Source of the DNA: Streptomyces sp. ML-6
GTDB lineage: Bacteria; Actinomycetota; Actinomycetes; Streptomycetales; Streptomycetaceae
Assembly (NCBI RefSeq): GCF_030116705.1
Contig: NZ_JAOTIK010000001.1
Span: forward strand, 5,608,501-5,672,500
Direction of reading: 5' to 3'
Length of the DNA stretch: 64,000 nucleotides
Shown: in pieces, positions 43,485 through 54,582 of the stretch
Layout: every line of letters begins with the position of its first letter
How positions within the stretch are numbered: position 1 is the first letter of the stretch
The notes under the pieces: generated by a model
The model's database searches: none
The model's input: the letters and a program-made list of their open reading frames with translations, nothing else
Told to the model about the DNA's origin: nothing
Made by a program: the position numbers and the translations under genes

Positions 43485-44843
43485 GTGGGAGTGGCAGCCG
43501 CCAGGCGGGACCGTACGCACTATCTGTATCTCGCCGTGATCGCGGCGGTCGGGCTCGGCATCCTCGTGGGCTTCGTCGCCCCGGATGTCGCCGTCGAGCT
43601 CAAGCCGATCGGCACCGGCTTCGTGAACCTGATCAAGATGATGATCTCGCCCATCATCTTCTGCACGATCGTGCTGGGCGTCGGCTCGGTGCGCAAGGCC
43701 GCCAAGGTCGGCGCGGTCGGCGGCCTCGCCCTCGGCTACTTCCTGGTGATGTCGACCGTCGCGCTCGCCATCGGCCTGCTCGTCGGCAACCTCCTGGAGC
43801 CCGGCCAGGGCCTGCACCTCACCGAGGCGGCGCGGGCCGCCGGGGAGAAGCAGGCGGCGGGCGTGAGCGAGTCCACCGTGGACTTCCTGCTCGGCATCAT
43901 CCCCACCACGATGGTCTCCGCCTTCACCGAGGGCGAGGTGCTCCAGACCCTGCTCGTCGCGCTGCTCGCGGGCTTCGCGCTGCAGGCCATGGGCGCGGCG
44001 GGCGAACCGGTCCTGCGCGGCATCGGCCACGTCCAGCGCCTCGTCTTCCGCATCCTCGCCATGATCATGTGGGCGGCCCCGGTCGGCGCGTTCGGCGCGA
44101 TGGCCGCAGTGGTCGGCGAGACCGGCATCGACGCGCTGAAGTCGCTCGCGATCATCATGGTCGGCTTCTACCTCACCTGCGCGATCTTCGTCTTCGTGGT
44201 GCTCGGCACGATCCTGCGCCTGGTCGCCGGGGTCAGCCTGATCGCCCTGCTGAAGTACCTGGGCCGCGAGTTCCTGCTGATCCTCTCCACCTCCTCCTCG
44301 GAGTCCGCCCTGCCGCGGCTCATCGCGAAGATGGAGCACCTGGGCGTCAGCCGGCCGGTCGTCGGCATCACCGTGCCGACCGGCTACTCCTTCAACCTCG
44401 ACGGCACCGCGATCTATCTCACGATGTCCTCGCTCTTCATCGCCAACGCGATGGGCGACCCGCTGAGCGCCGGTGAGCAGATCTCCCTGCTGCTCTTCAT
44501 GATCGTCGCCTCCAAGGGCGCGGCCGGGGTCACCGGCGCCGGCCTCGCCACCCTCGCGGGCGGCCTCCAGTCGCACCGACCCGGCCTGGTCGACGGCGTC
44601 GGCCTGATCGTCGGCATCGACCGCTTCATGAGCGAGGCCCGCGCCCTGACGAACTTCGCGGGCAACGCCGTGGCCACCGTTCTGGTCGGCACCTGGACCA
44701 AGGAGATCGACAAGGAGCGGGCCGCCCGGGTCCTGTCCGGCGCGCTCCCCTGGGACGAGCGGATGCTCAACCAGGACGGCGAGGTCACGGAGGTCCCCGG
44801 GCCGCGCGACGGCGACGACGAGCTCGCCGTGACGAAGGCGTAG
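43485..44843 (+). CDS. Dicarboxylate/cation symporter, DctA family
   Basis: 452-residue DAACS-family symporter, probably importing C4-dicarboxylates with H+ or Na+. Eight or more membrane helices and two re-entrant loops. Diagnostic motifs are the Ser-rich hairpin TSSSESALPRLIAKMEHLGV and the substrate/cation site GYSFNLDGTAIYLTMSSLFIANA, followed by ASKGAAGVTGAG and MSEARALTNFAGNAVAT with the Asn of the transport helix. GTG start with GAGGAG 7 nt upstream; a longer frame back to 43260 is rejected. The divergent CitA/DcuS-type two-component system supports a carboxylate substrate. Confidence 0.94.
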   Translation: MGVAAARRDRTHYLYLAVIAAVGLGILVGFVAPDVAVELKPIGTGFVNLIKMMISPIIFCTIVLGVGSVRKAAKVGAVGGLALGYFLVMSTVALAIGLLVGNLLEPGQGLHLTEAARAAGEKQAAGVSESTVDFLLGIIPTTMVSAFTEGEVLQTLLVALLAGFALQAMGAAGEPVLRGIGHVQRLVFRILAMIMWAAPVGAFGAMAAVVGETGIDALKSLAIIMVGFYLTCAIFVFVVLGTILRLVAGVSLIALLKYLGREFLLILSTSSSESALPRLIAKMEHLGVSRPVVGITVPTGYSFNLDGTAIYLTMSSLFIANAMGDPLSAGEQISLLLFMIVASKGAAGVTGAGLATLAGGLQSHRPGLVDGVGLIVGIDRFMSEARALTNFAGNAVATVLVGTWTKEIDKERAARVLSGALPWDERMLNQDGEVTEVPGPRDGDDELAVTKA

Positions 44844-44871
44844 CGGCCCTCCGGCTTCCGGAACACGACGA

Positions 44872-44909
44872 CGAGGGGCCGTCGCGGACACCACTGCGAC
44901 GGCCCCTCG
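44872..44909 (+). terminator. Terminator after symporter gene
   Basis: CGAGGGGCCGTCGC and its 14-nt complement form a perfect stem with a 10-nt loop, 28 nt after the stop. Confidence 0.78.
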
Positions 44910-45020
44910 CCGCGCCGGCCGCATGGGCGACGCCCCCGCGCCGCAGCGGCGCCTTCCGGCCGACACCTCGTGTGTCGGCCATTGTCGCCGGGGTGCCCCT
45001 CACGGGCGGGCGGACGGCGC

Positions 45021-45041
45021 TAGCGTGATGGGCGTCATCAC
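45021..45041 (+). promoter_or_regulatory. Putative promoter of lectin gene with overlapping inverted repeat
   Basis: TAGCGT is a plausible -10, and GTGATG-GGCGT-CATCAC (45025–45041) lies across the expected transcription start, where a repressor could bind. No consensus -35. Confidence 0.35.
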
Positions 45042-45077
45042 GCCGGGCGATCCGGCGATCACACAGGGGGATCCGTC

Positions 45078-46133
45078 ATGAACTCGCGTACCAGCCACGC
45101 TTTACCCAGGGCGTTGGCCGCCCTCGTGGCCGCGCTGGCCGTCGTGCTCGGCCTGACCGCACAGACCGGGACGGCACGGGCGGCCGAGACCTCCGGCCTG
45201 GCCGCGCTGACGTTCACCGCGGCCGGCAACGGCCGGAACCTGGACGTGCAGAACGGCAACACGGGGGACGGCGTCTACGTCGTCACCAACTCCGCGCCCG
45301 GTTACCACCAGCAGTGGACCGCCAACAAGCAGGCCGACGGTTCGTTCACCCTGGCCAACGACTTCACCGGGAAGTGCGTGGCGACCGGCCTTCCGCTGCG
45401 GCAGCAGTCGTGTTCCGGGGCCGCCTCCCAGCGCTGGTACTTCCAGCCCGTCACCGGCGCCGCCAACACCTTCATGATCCGCAACGCCGGTGACAACAAG
45501 TGCGTCGACATCGTCCTGAACGCCCAGTACGACGACGCCTGGACCCAGACCTACGGCTGCAACGGCTCCGCCGCGCAGCAGTGGCGGATCCCCGCCGCCG
45601 CCTCGGGCGACGCCATGGCCGCCGCCGTGGAGTACGCCTCCAAGCGCTGCCAGAAGGACGCGGCCACCTGCTCGTGGACGAAGGGGGTCCAGGCCCCCGC
45701 CGCGCCGCTGCCCGTCGAGTGCGTCTCGCCCGTCTGGTACAACGGCACCGGCGCGCCCGTGCCGTGGACGTTCTCGCTGACCACCACCAGCGGATGGTCG
45801 AGCGAGCTCAGCGTGTCCTTCGAGACGAAGCTGGGCACGGGATCACCGAACCCCGTCCAGACGAGCGTCGCCCTCACCATCTCCGGCAAGGTGACGTACG
45901 ACCTGAGCGAGACGCTGGGCAACAGCCTGACCATCACCGTCCCGCAGCAGCAGTACGGCTGGGTGGCGCTGTCGAAGCTGGCCACGAAGGTGACCGGCGA
46001 GTGGACCTTCGACGCGAACGGGTACCCGTGGAAGGCGCAGGACACCGTCACGGTGCCCCTGACCAGCGACGACCAGGGCCACGCCAGCGTCTACCTGGCG
46101 AAGACCGCGCCCGAGTTCACCACCTGCGGCTGA
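45078..46133 (+). CDS. Secreted ricin-lectin protein with aerolysin-like C-terminal half
   Basis: 351 aa. Signal peptide residues 1–36 (LAALVAALAVVLGLTAQTGTARA, cleavage near ARA-AE). Residues about 40–175 form a ricin-type beta-trefoil with repeated W motifs (YHQQWTANK, ASQRWYFQP, AAQQWRIP) and cysteine pairs, predicted to bind sugars. Residues about 195–351 are Thr/Ser-rich alternating beta strands (WSSELSVSFETKLGTG, TSVALTISGKVTYDLSET, NSLTITVPQQQYGWVALSK) with the amphipathic-hairpin and ITVP pattern of the aerolysin/ETX-MTX2 pore-forming fold. That second assignment is by pattern only. GGGGGAT ribosome site. Monocistronic. Confidence 0.8.
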   Translation: MNSRTSHALPRALAALVAALAVVLGLTAQTGTARAAETSGLAALTFTAAGNGRNLDVQNGNTGDGVYVVTNSAPGYHQQWTANKQADGSFTLANDFTGKCVATGLPLRQQSCSGAASQRWYFQPVTGAANTFMIRNAGDNKCVDIVLNAQYDDAWTQTYGCNGSAAQQWRIPAAASGDAMAAAVEYASKRCQKDAATCSWTKGVQAPAAPLPVECVSPVWYNGTGAPVPWTFSLTTTSGWSSELSVSFETKLGTGSPNPVQTSVALTISGKVTYDLSETLGNSLTITVPQQQYGWVALSKLATKVTGEWTFDANGYPWKAQDTVTVPLTSDDQGHASVYLAKTAPEFTTCG

Positions 46134-46151
46134 CCCCGGACGCGGTCGCGA

Positions 46152-48566
46152 TCACACCGGCCGCAGCCACACCGTCGCCAGCGGCGGGAGCGTCAGTGAC
46201 AGGCTGGCGTTCCTGCCGTGGGACGGGACCGCCTCCGGTTCCAGCGGGCCGGGGTGGCACACGTCGCCGCCGCCGTACCGCGCGGCGTCCGTGTTGAGGA
46301 CCTCCGCCCACACACCCCGGTCGCCGGGCACCGCCGGGACCCCGAGGCGGTAGTCGTGCCGCACCACCGGGGAGAAGTTGCTGACGGCCAGCAGCGGCGA
46401 GCCCTGCGCGTCGAAGCGCAGGAACGCGAAGACGTTGTCCTCGGCCGCCCCGCCGTCCACCCAGTCGAAACCCTCCGGGACCGTGTCGCGCTGCCACAGC
46501 GCGGGCGTGGCGGCGTACACCGCGTTCAGGTCGCCCACCAGGGTGCGCACGCCCCGGTGATCGGCCTCCGCCCCGTACGAGGGGTCGAGCAGCCACCAAT
46601 CCGGGCCGTGCCCCTCCGACCACTCCGCGCCCTGGGCGAACTCCTGCCCCATGAAAAGGAGTTGCTTGCCCGGGTGGGCCCACATGAAGCCGAGGTAGGC
46701 CCGGTGGTTGGCGCGCCGCTGCCACCAGTCGCCCGGCATCTTGGAGACCAGCGACTGCTTGCCGTGCACCACCTCGTCGTGCGAGATCGGCAGCACGTAG
46801 TTCTCGCTGTACGCGTACACCATCGAGAAGGTCATCTCGTTGTGGTGGTACTTGCGGTGCACGGGCTCCTTCGTCATGTACTGCAGGGAGTCGTGCATCC
46901 AGCCCATGTTCCACTTCAGCCCGAAGCCCAGCCCCCCGAAGCCGCCCGGCCCGACGTGGTGGGTGGCGCGGGTGACCCCGTCCCAGGCGGTGGACTCCTC
47001 GGCGATGGTGACGACGCCGGGGTTGCGCCGGTAGACGGTGGCGTTCATCTCCTGGAGGAAGGACACCGCGTCCGGGTTCTCCCGGCCGCCGTGCTCGTTC
47101 GGCGACCACTGTCCGTCCTCGCGCGAGTAGTCGAGGTAGAGCATCGAGGCGACCGCGTCCACCCGCAGCCCGTCGATGTGGAACTCCTCGCACCAGTAAG
47201 TGGCGTTGGAGACCAGGAAGTTGCGCACCTCCTTGCGCCCGTAGTCGAACTCCAGCGTGCCCCAGTCGGGGTGCGCCGCGCGGGCGGGGTCCGGGTGCTC
47301 GTACAGCGGCCGGCCGTCGAACTCCGCCAGCGCCCAGTCGTCGCGCGGGAAGTGTGCGGGCACCCAGTCCATGAGGACGCCGATGCCGGCCCGGTGCAGC
47401 GAGTCGACCAGGAGGCGGAAGTCGTCGGGGGAACCGAGCCGGGAGGTCGGGGCGTAGAAACCGGTGACCTGGTAGCCCCAGGAACCGCCGAAGGGATGCT
47501 CGGCGACCGGCATCAGCTCCACGTGCGTGAACCCCAGCTCCTTCACGTACGCGGGCAGCTGGGAAGCGAGTTGACGGTATGTCAGTCCAGGTCGCCAGGA
47601 CGGAAGGTGCACCTCGTACACGGAGAACGGCGCCTCGTGCACCGGCACGTCCCCGCGGTGCGCCATCCATTCCCCGTCCTGCCACACGTGGTGCCGGTCC
47701 GTCACGATCGACGCGGTGGCCGGCGGCACCTCGGTCCGCCGGGCCATCGGGTCGGCGCGCACCGTGTGCGAACCGTCCGGGCGGCAGATGTCGAACTTGT
47801 AGAGCGTGCCCTCGCCGATCCCGGGCAGGAACAGCTCCCACACCCCGGAGGAACCGAGCGAACGCATCGGGAAGCCGGTGCCGTCCCAGTAGTTGAAGTC
47901 CCCGGCGACCCGCACCCCGCGGGCGTCGGGCGCCCAGACGGTGAACCGGGTGCCCGCCACCCCCTGGTGCTCCATGGGCCGGGCGCCCAGGGCGGTCCAC
48001 AGCTCCTCGTGCCGCCCCTCGCCGATCAGGTGCAGATCGAGCTCCCCGAGCGCGGGCAGGAAGCGGTACGGGTCGTGCGTCTCGATCTCGGTGTCCTCGT
48101 AGCCGACCAGGAGCCGGTACTCGGGCAGCGCGGGCATCGGTAGCAGCCCGGAGAAGAGCCCGTCCCCGTCGTCGTGCAACCGCGCCCGCAGCCCCTTGCC
48201 GAGCACCGTCACCCCACGCGCGTACGGACGCAGCACCCGGAAGACCACCCCGCCCCGGACCGGGTGGGCGCCGAGCAGGTCGTGCGGGGCGTGGTGCGCA
48301 CCGGCCAGCAGCCGGGCCCGGTCCTCGGCGTCGAGGGGCGGCGCCGGCCGCACCCCGTGGGTGCCGGGCTCCCGGCGGGGGTGCGGCGACTCGGCGCCGG
48401 CCGGCTTCTTCCGCCGGGTCCGGGCGGCCGGTTCCGCCGCCGGGGACCCCGGGGGAGCCGTCCCGGCCGGCGCCCTGGGCGGGGCGGTCCCGGCCGGGGG
48501 CAGCGGCGGGGGCGGGGAGGCGTCGGTGGGGGCGGGCGTCTTGCGGGACGGCTTGCGGGCGGTCAC
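46152..48566 (-). CDS. glgB: 1,4-alpha-glucan branching enzyme GlgB
   Basis: Introduces alpha-1,6 branches into the linear maltosyl polymer made by GlgE. 804 aa: an extra Pro/Ala/Arg-rich tail of about 75 residues precedes the usual N1 and CBM48 modules, then the GH13 barrel and C-terminal beta domain. Catalytic nucleophile Asp470 ([10 protein letters not shown]), acid/base Glu523 ([10 protein letters not shown]) and the stabilising Asp in [13 protein letters not shown] keep the same spacing as in E. coli GlgB. GTG start with GAGGAGG upstream. Last gene of the glgE–treS–mak–glgB cluster. Confidence 0.96.
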   Translation of the reverse strand: MTARKPSRKTPAPTDASPPPPLPPAGTAPPRAPAGTAPPGSPAAEPAARTRRKKPAGAESPHPRREPGTHGVRPAPPLDAEDRARLLAGAHHAPHDLLGAHPVRGGVVFRVLRPYARGVTVLGKGLRARLHDDGDGLFSGLLPMPALPEYRLLVGYEDTEIETHDPYRFLPALGELDLHLIGEGRHEELWTALGARPMEHQGVAGTRFTVWAPDARGVRVAGDFNYWDGTGFPMRSLGSSGVWELFLPGIGEGTLYKFDICRPDGSHTVRADPMARRTEVPPATASIVTDRHHVWQDGEWMAHRGDVPVHEAPFSVYEVHLPSWRPGLTYRQLASQLPAYVKELGFTHVELMPVAEHPFGGSWGYQVTGFYAPTSRLGSPDDFRLLVDSLHRAGIGVLMDWVPAHFPRDDWALAEFDGRPLYEHPDPARAAHPDWGTLEFDYGRKEVRNFLVSNATYWCEEFHIDGLRVDAVASMLYLDYSREDGQWSPNEHGGRENPDAVSFLQEMNATVYRRNPGVVTIAEESTAWDGVTRATHHVGPGGFGGLGFGLKWNMGWMHDSLQYMTKEPVHRKYHHNEMTFSMVYAYSENYVLPISHDEVVHGKQSLVSKMPGDWWQRRANHRAYLGFMWAHPGKQLLFMGQEFAQGAEWSEGHGPDWWLLDPSYGAEADHRGVRTLVGDLNAVYAATPALWQRDTVPEGFDWVDGGAAEDNVFAFLRFDAQGSPLLAVSNFSPVVRHDYRLGVPAVPGDRGVWAEVLNTDAARYGGGDVCHPGPLEPEAVPSHGRNASLSLTLPPLATVWLRPV

Positions 48567-48642
48567 GGGGACGGCCTCCTCGGGGGTGCGGCTCGATGGG
48601 TGGGGTCGGTGCGGAACGGAAGGAAGAGGGGGTGCCGGGTGC

Positions 48643-50043
48643 TCAGTCGGCGCCGAGGGCCAGCCGGTGGATCGCGGCCATCGGGACCGGCAGCCAGTCG
48701 GGCCGGTGGTGCGCCTCGTACAGCACCTCGTACACCGCCTTGTCGGTCTCGTGGGCGCGCAGCAGTTCCGGTTCGCCGCGCGGGTCGGTGCCCGAGGCCC
48801 CGGCGTAGCCCTCGCAGTAGGCGGTCCGGCAGCGGGCCGCCCACTCGTCGTTCCACGGGCGGTGCGAGCGGGCCGCGTAGTCGAAGGAGCGGAGCATGCC
48901 GGCGACGTCGCGGACCGGGAGCTGGGGCCGGCGGCGCTCGGGCAGCGGCCTGGCCGGTTCGCCCTCGAAGTCGATCAGCGACCAGAAGCCGTCGGCGGCG
49001 CACAGGGTCTGGCCGAGGTGGAGGTCGCCGTGCACCCGCTGGACCGCCCGGTCGCGCCCCCGGTGCCCCGACGCCGCCACCGCGTCGAAGGCGCCGCGCA
49101 GCCCGGGGACGTACGGCACGAGCGCCGGTACCGACTGGGCCGCGGCCTCCAGGCGCCGCACCATCGCGGTGGCCAGGTGCTCGCTCTGGGACCGGTGCAG
49201 GGCGGGCGTCGGCAGGGCGGCGGCGAGCGCGGTGTGCACCTCGGCGGTGGCCCGGCCCAGGGCGTGGGCCTCGTCGGTGAAGTCCCGGCCCTCGGCGAGG
49301 GCCCGCAGGGCGAGCTGCCAGCCGTCCTGCGCGCCGCTGAGGAACGGCTGGAGCACGCCGAGGGTGAGCGGTTCGGGGCTCGCGGTCTCGAACCAGGCGA
49401 CGGGGGCGGGCACCCGGCCGCAGCCCTGGCGGGCGAGCGCGAGCGGCAGCTCCAGGTCGGGGTTGGTGCCGGGGAAGACCCGGCGGAAGATTTTGAGGAT
49501 GAAGGCGTCGCCGTAGACGAGCGAGGTGTTGGACTGCTCGGTGTCCAGGACCCGCGGCGTCAGCCCGGCGGCGATGGGGGAGCCGCCCCGCTCGAAGCGC
49601 AGGGCGCCGAGGGTGCCGGGGGTACGGAACCGTTCCAGCAGGAGTTCGGCCAGCAGCGGGTCGCGCAGTCCCTCGTACACGGTGCGGCCGGCGAGCGGGC
49701 CGGTCCGCACGTGCCCGACGAGCGCGGGCGCCAGCCGGGCCGGCAGCACCGACCGCACCCCGAGCAGCAGTTGGTAGCAGTCGTCCGGCGACTGCGCGGG
49801 CATGGTCGGCTGATGGGCCCGGATCAGCAGGTGGAGCAGCCCGGTACCGGTCCCGTCGGCGACCGGGCCGGTGTCCACCGGCAGTATCTCGGTCGCCGAC
49901 ACCAGCGAGAAGCCGGTGACCGGCCGCCCCTTGCCCGCGAACCAGCGCTGCCGGGGCAGCCATTCGTGCAGCAGGGGGGCGAGTGACGGGAGGAGGTCCG
50001 TGCTGTGGGCCGGGGCGACCCGGGTGGATACAGCCTCCGACAT
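48643..50043 (-). CDS. mak: Maltokinase Mak (Pep2)
   Basis: Phosphorylates maltose from TreS to maltose 1-phosphate, the substrate of GlgE. 466 aa, with an N-terminal maltokinase cap ([21 protein letters not shown]) and a C-terminal aminoglycoside-phosphotransferase-like kinase lobe containing [13 protein letters not shown] (catalytic Asp), [12 protein letters not shown] (metal-binding Asp) and [19 protein letters not shown] at MSEAVST is preferred because AAAGGAC precedes it; an upstream frame adds 57 Pro-rich codons without family match. Separated from treS by 237 nt that contain no gene. Confidence 0.94.
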   Translation of the reverse strand: MSEAVSTRVAPAHSTDLLPSLAPLLHEWLPRQRWFAGKGRPVTGFSLVSATEILPVDTGPVADGTGTGLLHLLIRAHQPTMPAQSPDDCYQLLLGVRSVLPARLAPALVGHVRTGPLAGRTVYEGLRDPLLAELLLERFRTPGTLGALRFERGGSPIAAGLTPRVLDTEQSNTSLVYGDAFILKIFRRVFPGTNPDLELPLALARQGCGRVPAPVAWFETASPEPLTLGVLQPFLSGAQDGWQLALRALAEGRDFTDEAHALGRATAEVHTALAAALPTPALHRSQSEHLATAMVRRLEAAAQSVPALVPYVPGLRGAFDAVAASGHRGRDRAVQRVHGDLHLGQTLCAADGFWSLIDFEGEPARPLPERRRPQLPVRDVAGMLRSFDYAARSHRPWNDEWAARCRTAYCEGYAGASGTDPRGEPELLRAHETDKAVYEVLYEAHHRPDWLPVPMAAIHRLALGAD

Positions 50044-50280
50044 GGCGTCGCGTCCTTTCCCCGGGCACCCCATGGAATGCGGAGAGTGTCCCGGATTGCG
50101 GCATTTGCTGTCCGGCTGCGCGGGACGTGTCGGGTCAGGATGGTCCGTACGGACCCGACCCGGGGAGCGAAGCGGCGGACGGGGCCCGGCAGGGTCCGGC
50201 GGGGGCTCCGGCACGGGGAGCGCCCGGTGCGGGGCGGCGGGAACCGCCCCGCGGTCGCGGCGGCGCGACGTGGTGCCGGC

Positions 50281-51983
<1,703 letters not shown>

Positions 51984-51987
<4 letters not shown>

Positions 51988-54038
51988 GGTGTGGGTGACC
52001 CTCCGGTCGGCGGGGACGGTCGCAGGACGACGACGTGCGCGGGCGTGACTCCGGGCTCCAGACGCACGTAGAAGGTCCTGCCCCAGTGATAGGTGTCGCC
52101 GGTGAGCTCGTCGCGCACCGGCACGCGCTCGTGCCGGTCGAGGCCGAGTCGCGGCATGTCCAACGAGACCGTGGCCTCGTGGGTGTGGTGCGGGTCGAGG
52201 TTGACGACCACCAGAACGGTGTTCGACCCCGAACGCTTGCTGTACGCGATCAAAGCGTCGTTGTCGGTGGCGTGGAAGTGCACGTCGCGCAGCTGCTGCA
52301 ACGCCGGGTTGCGGCGCCTGATGCGGTTGAGCGAGGTGATCAGCGGGGCCAGCGAACGGCCCTCGCGCTCCGCCGACTCCCAGTCCCTGATGCGGATCTG
52401 GTACTTCTCCGAGTCCAGGTACTCCTCGCCGCCGGGCCGCAGCGGGGTGTTCTCGCACAGCTCGTAGCCCGCGTACATCCCCCAGGACGGGGAGAGCGTC
52501 GCCGCGAGGACGGCGCGCGCCTCGAAGGCCGGACGGCCCCCGTCCTGGAGATGGCCCGGCAGGATGTCCGGGGTGTTCACGAAGAAGTTGGGCCGCATGA
52601 AGGCGGCGGTGTCCTTTGCCAACTCCGTGACGTAATCGGTGATTTCCTGCTTGGTGGTGCGCCAGGTGAAATACGTGTACGACTGCTGGAATCCGACGGC
52701 GGCGAGCGTCTTCATCATCGCGGGGCGGGTGAACGCCTCGGCCAGGAAGATCACGTCCGGGTCGGCCCCGTTGATTTCGGCGATGACCTTCTCCCAGAAG
52801 ACCACCGGCTTGGTGTGCGGATTGTCGACGCGGAAGACCCGGATTCCGTGACCCATCCAGAAACGGAGGATGCGCACGGTCTCCTCGACCAGTCCGCCCA
52901 GGTCCTTGTCGAAGGCGATCGGGTAGATGTCCTGGTATTTCTTCGGAGGGTTCTCGGCATGGGCGATCGAGCCGTCCGCGCGATGGTGGAACCACTCCGG
53001 GTGTTTCTCCACCCAGGGGTGATCGGGAGAACACTGCAGCGCGAAATCGAGTGCGATCTCCATGCGCAGCCGGCGGGCGGTCGCGACGAAATGGTCGAAG
53101 TCGTCGAGCGTGCCCAGATCGGGGTGGACGGCGTCGTGGCCGCCCTCGGCCGAGCCGATGGCCCACGGCACGCCCACGTCGTGGGGGGCGGCCGAGAGCG
53201 AGTTGTTGGGGCCCTTGCGGTGGGTGGTGCCGATGGGGTGGACGGGCGGGAGGTACACCACGTCGAAGCCCATCGCGGCGATCGCGGGCAGCCGTTCGGC
53301 GGCGGTGCGGAAGGTGCCGCTGACGATCCGCTCCCGCGGCGCTCCGGTCCCGTCCGTTTCAGTCCCGCTCTTCGTCGCCGTGGCCGTCTCCGTCGCCGGG
53401 GCCGGTTCGATCCTGGCGCCCTCCGAGCGGGGGAACAGCTCGTACCAGGAGCCGAACAGGGCCCGCCTGCGCTCGACCAGCAGCGGGAGCGGGGGCGAGG
53501 TGCTGACCAGTTCGCGCAGCGGATGGCGGTCGAGCGCGGCCCGTGCCTCGGGGGCGAGCGCCGCGGCCAGCCGGGCGGCGGCCGGACGGGAGGTGTCGCG
53601 CAGCGCGTCGACGGCGGCCAGCACCGCCTCGCGCCCGTTCCGCTTGGGCACGCCGGAGGCGGCCCGCTCGTACAGCTCGGCGCCCTCCGCGAGGACGAGC
53701 GCGGTGTCGATCCCCGCCGGGATCTTGACCCCGGCCAGCTGCCGCCAGGTGGTGACCGGATCGCTCCAGGCCTCGACCGCGTACGTCCAGCGGCCCTCGG
53801 ACCCGGGGGTGACGTCGGCGCCCCAGCGGTCCGTGCCGGGCGCCAGCTCGCGCATCGGCGTCCACGGCCCCGGCCGCCCGTTCGGGTCCAGCAGCACCGC
53901 ATTGGCGGCGACGGCGTCATGGCCCTCGCGGAAGACGGTCGCGGTGACCTGGAAGGTCTCACCGACAACGGCCTTGGCGGGCCTTCTGCCGCAATCGACG
54001 AGAGGGCCGACGTCGAGGACGGGAATGCGACCGATCAT
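51984..54038 (-). CDS. glgE: Alpha-1,4-glucan:maltose-1-phosphate maltosyltransferase GlgE
   Basis: Transfers maltosyl units from maltose 1-phosphate to the non-reducing end of alpha-glucan; GH13_3. 684 aa, with an N-terminal beta-sandwich, helical bundle, (beta/alpha)8 core and C-terminal domain. The catalytic nucleophile Asp405 ([10 protein letters not shown]), acid/base Glu434 (LAEAFTRP) and Asp491 (VNTPDI) keep the exact spacing of the S. coelicolor enzyme as I remember it (394, 423, 480), each shifted by 11. The shift probably comes from a low-complexity Thr/Ala/Glu insertion around residues 212–228. First gene of the operon; AGGTGATT upstream of the ATG. Confidence 0.97.
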
Positions 54039-54582
54039 GGAATCACCTGGGGCTCGGACCGAACGGGGCGCGACACAGTGGCGGAGGGCGGAATGCGCGC
54101 ACCGCGACCGATGGTTTCCGTCCTTTCTAACCGCTCCGTGGACGGCTGATGGTGCGTGGGCGGGGCCGCCCCTGCCCGCATTCACCCGAACGGCACTCGA
54201 AAGAAGGGGAAGTGAATGTGCTCCATGGAGGCGAACCCGACGGACACCGGAATCCCGGCCGCGCCGCATTCCCGAAGCGTTTCCGCCGGGCCCCGCCGTG
54301 CCCCCACCGCATTCGTGCTGCATTCGGGCGGTATTCGGGAAGTGTTCACCGGGTGCCCGGGGCGCGCCCGGGAGGCGTTCCCGCGCAGCTTTCCCACCGT
54401 TCCCGATGGGCCGATCCGGTGATTCGTGAACGGCTCGGGCGTATGTGTGACGACCTGAATGCGCCGGGCGCGCCCCGGGCGCGGCAAAGCCGCCCGGCCG
54501 CCCCCGCCGCCGGGGGTGACGGAGCGCCGCACACCGTGGTGCGTCCGCCGGTATCCGCATGTGCCCTGTAAAGGTGGGACAT
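54039..54582. other. Gene-free divergent region between glgE and glgP
   Basis: 544 bases without a believable gene. It must hold both promoters. Short CATTCG/TATTCGGGAA-type motifs cluster at 54266–54345, and two inverted 17-bp G+C palindromes lie at 54355–54371 and 54464–54480. An AAGGTGGGA ribosome site ends the region on the glgP side. Confidence 0.6.
54355..54480. repeat. Pair of inverted 17-bp G+C repeats
   Basis: GCCCGGGGCGCGCCCGG at 54355–54371 recurs as its exact reverse complement at 54464–54480, 92 nt apart. Each copy is itself nearly palindromic, so either can fold alone or pair with the other. Confidence 0.7.

Noticed and set aside
38937..46133. Mobile element or genomic island for the lectin and HTH genes
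   Set aside because: No integrase, transposase, tRNA, terminal repeats or base-composition shift is visible around them.
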